From assembly GCF_014332695.1 (NCBI RefSeq), contig NZ_MBUA01000001.1, forward strand, positions 1,488,001-1,552,000: a stretch of DNA of 64,000 nucleotides, in the 5' to 3' direction. Source of the DNA: Flavihumibacter stibioxidans (GTDB lineage Bacteria > Bacteroidota > Bacteroidia > Chitinophagales > Chitinophagaceae). The notes beneath the pieces were generated by a model. It saw only the letters and a program-made list of their open reading frames with translations. It ran no database searches and was not told the origin of the DNA. The translations under genes were made by a program, and so were the position numbers. Position 1 is the first letter of the stretch. Each line of letters starts with the position of its first letter. Shown here piece after piece: positions 62,317 through 64,000 of this stretch.

Positions 62317-62355
62317 AAAGCGGGTGTATCCGAAATGGATACACCCGCTTTTTTT
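62317..62355. terminator. Bidirectional terminator between the propeller-barrel gene and creD
   Basis: AAAGCGGGTGTATCC, loop GAAAT, GGATACACCCGCTTT plus T4. The 15-bp stem has T-rich tails on both strands, so it can serve both converging genes. Confidence 0.93.
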
Positions 62356-63691
62356 ATGCGGCAGGAACCGGCTTTCCGTACCACTGAACTTTGCGGCTTC
62401 CATACATTACCAGGGCCAGTACCAGGAAGAGGCCAATGCTACCGATCAGCAAGGCGGTATCTTCGAGGCGAACCAGCACAAAAGTGAAAGCATACAGGCA
62501 ACTCAGCACAGCCCCAAAGATGAGCGCCGTTTTCCATAACCCGAAATGCCCTTTTGCATAAAGTGTTATCAGCGTGATGGTAGCGGTAGCTGCTAACCCA
62601 TATGCATAATCGAAAGCAATGAATTCACTGAAGGAAAGCAACAAGGTATAAAAAACAGATAATGCAATTCCGATCAGTACGTACTGGACAGGATGCACCG
62701 GATTTTTCTGCATCAGCTCAATGATAAAAAACAGCGAAAAGGTAAGCCCGATAAACAGGATGGCATATTTCGTACTCCTTTCAGTTTTCGAATACTGGTC
62801 AGCAGGTTGCAGCATGGTGACACCAAATGCAAATCCTTTTTCCTCAAAACCCTTGTCCAGCAACAATGTCCCGAAAGGAAGGTTGGCTTTATTGAAAGAC
62901 CAGCTCGCGGTGAAGCCACTGTCGTTCACGACCCTTTCTCCAGGCAGGTAATTGCCATCAAAAGAAGGGTTCTGCCAGGAGGAACGGATAGAAAAAAGGC
63001 TGTTACCGGCAAGTGGAATAAAATGCAGTTTTTCACTGCCCTTCAGTTTGATCTGCGAACGGAAGGCAATGGATTGGTTCAGTTTTTCGGGCAGCAATTC
63101 AAGAGGAGCGGATAAGCCGTTATCGGTAATGACTTTATTTGGTAATCCGGGCGACAGCTCAATGGATGAACCATCCAGGTTCACCATGATCTTTTCTTCA
63201 ATGCCCTTGATATCCGTGAGACCTGCACAGATCCTGCTTTCCTGCCATTTCACCGAGGCGGGATCAATCTCCCTTGGCAGCCTGATCACAAAGCGGCCGT
63301 CATAGTTAACGGTGGTTTTGTATAACAATACCTTGTAAATAGAACGGGGACGAACCTCGGGAAACATAATACTGTTCACCTGCTGGGTCTCGGGTAAGAT
63401 CGTCAGTTCTTTTCTCTCCGTAGTTTGCTTGCCGGCCGCATCGGTATGAATGACCTCATAAGGGAGTACCAGGAAAAATCCGGAAAGGGTCTGGCCGCTT
63501 CCCCATTTACTGCTGACCTCTTGCACTACCTGTTGTTGTCTTTCTTTTCGTTCACCCACCAGGTTGTTGATGAAGAGGGCCGGAATCATCATGAGCAGAA
63601 TGAGTACGCCGGTAATGATGCCTTTATAAAGAATGGCATTGGAAGTACGGCTAATGGGGTCGGGATGTGGGTTGTTGGTTACTTGTTCCAT
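62354..63691 (-). CDS. creD: Cell envelope integrity protein CreD
   Basis: 445 residues from ATG 63691 (MEQVTNNPHPD); E. coli CreD has about 450. An inner-membrane protein of unknown biochemical role, linked in proteobacteria to the CreBC regulon and beta-lactam or colicin responses. It has an N-terminal helix (ITGVLILLMMIPALFINNLV), the family block ERKERQQQVVQEVSSKWGSG, a large periplasmic beta domain, then about five C-terminal helices (YAILFIGLTFSLFFIIELMQ onward) and the motif HPVQYVLIGIALSVFYTLLL. The frame remains open upstream without any stop to the window edge, so a longer fused protein is possible. Confidence 0.88.
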   Translation of the reverse strand: MEQVTNNPHPDPISRTSNAILYKGIITGVLILLMMIPALFINNLVGERKERQQQVVQEVSSKWGSGQTLSGFFLVLPYEVIHTDAAGKQTTERKELTILPETQQVNSIMFPEVRPRSIYKVLLYKTTVNYDGRFVIRLPREIDPASVKWQESRICAGLTDIKGIEEKIMVNLDGSSIELSPGLPNKVITDNGLSAPLELLPEKLNQSIAFRSQIKLKGSEKLHFIPLAGNSLFSIRSSWQNPSFDGNYLPGERVVNDSGFTASWSFNKANLPFGTLLLDKGFEEKGFAFGVTMLQPADQYSKTERSTKYAILFIGLTFSLFFIIELMQKNPVHPVQYVLIGIALSVFYTLLLSFSEFIAFDYAYGLAATATITLITLYAKGHFGLWKTALIFGAVLSCLYAFTFVLVRLEDTALLIGSIGLFLVLALVMYGSRKVQWYGKPVPAA

Positions 63692-64000
63692 GATTATGAT
63701 TGATTGATTAGAATGCGCGATGGCGGAAACAGGTTTTTCGAAGTAGATGGCTGTCTCTTTGCGTACAGACCAGAACCCGACGAAAGCTGAGGCCGAAAGG
63801 AAGGCAGTGCCACCGGCCCACCACCCTAAAAATTCGGTGAGCCAGTTGCCGTCATAAAATGGCACGGAAACCAGTCCGGCCACCAGCCCATAACCGGTAA
63901 TTACCAGGAAAATGATTCCATAAAGCCTGGTGGTTTTCCCGCGGTAATCTGTTGACAGCCGGGAAAGGAATGGCAGGAGAAAAAACAGCAATACCAGTAT
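63692..64000 (-). CDS. In-frame membrane module upstream of creD (partial, runs off window)
   Basis: 103 codons with no stop, in the same frame as creD. They encode at least three hydrophobic helices (GIIFLVITGYGLVAGLVSV, FLGWWAGGTAFLSASAFVGF) and a linker FEKPVSAIAHSNQSIII directly before the CreD Met. Either a membrane protein is fused to CreD, or the real creD start lies beyond the window. I do not recognise the family. Confidence 0.5.

Overview
The window looks like a chromosome segment of a gliding or T9SS-bearing member of the Bacteroidota, most likely family Chitinophagaceae; the genus cannot be fixed by eye. The reasons are the type IX secretion and gliding genes (porU, gldJ, gldF, gldG), two large cargo proteins with T9SS type A sorting tails, lipoproteins with Bacteroidota-style lipoboxes, the alpha2-type glycyl-tRNA synthetase, a MurF-like/alanine racemase fusion, and repeated TAnnTTTG promoter cores with no obvious Shine-Dalgarno sequences. 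No prophage, CRISPR array or complete insertion sequence was found.

Layout. 0-7 kb: porU (cut by the left edge) diverges from gldJ-murF; then a CHAD protein and a DUF983 zinc-ribbon membrane protein. 7-11 kb: xylose isomerase and xylulokinase diverge from an AraC regulator, with an 18-bp palindrome in the shared upstream region. 11-12.2 kb: a decayed patch with a frameshifted BACON lipoprotein, repeats resembling an IS21-family end, and a LytTR response regulator lacking the start of its receiver domain. 12-18 kb: a TonB-type outer-membrane protein, tRNA-Ser(GGA), asparaginase with TatD nuclease, and a lipoprotein. 18-28 kb: polysaccharide deacetylase, gltX, a four-gene lipid-linked sugar operon (UDP-sugar epimerase, ArnT-like transferase, polyprenyl-phosphate glycosyltransferase, flippase-like protein), a stand-alone B12-binding subunit, enoyl-CoA hydratase and fumC. 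28-38 kb: a T9SS cargo protein, then a leftward run gldF-gldG-terC-murF/alr-lspA-lipoprotein. 38-47 kb: iscA-iscS, methylmalonyl-CoA epimerase, acpP-fabF-rnc, GNAT and mfd. 47-64 kb: a BNR-repeat T9SS cargo protein, a TMEM220-like protein, a flavin reductase, two paralogous small membrane proteins, glyS, MazG-like, dtd, an MbnP-MbnH copper pair, a Wzx-type flippase, a metallo-hydrolase, a 1155-residue propeller/barrel protein, and creD with an in-frame membrane module that runs off the right edge.

How it fits together. PorU processes cargo such as the two sorting-tail proteins seen here. GldJ is a lipoprotein, and LspA, needed to mature lipoproteins, is encoded in the same leftward run as gldF and gldG. 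The epimerase-to-flippase operon probably builds and transfers a polyprenyl-linked uronic acid or related sugar to envelope lipid. The B12-binding subunit and mce point to methylmalonyl-CoA-type metabolism.

The most unusual non-coding feature is a family of short odd palindromes, CACCCG-(T/A)-CGGGTG, repeated with a 14-bp period at four intergenic or gene-end sites plus one degenerate site. A second family with the same design sits at 37.9-38.1 kb, and 7-bp tandem arrays occur at two more sites. In two cases these repeats supply the stop codon and last residues of a gene.
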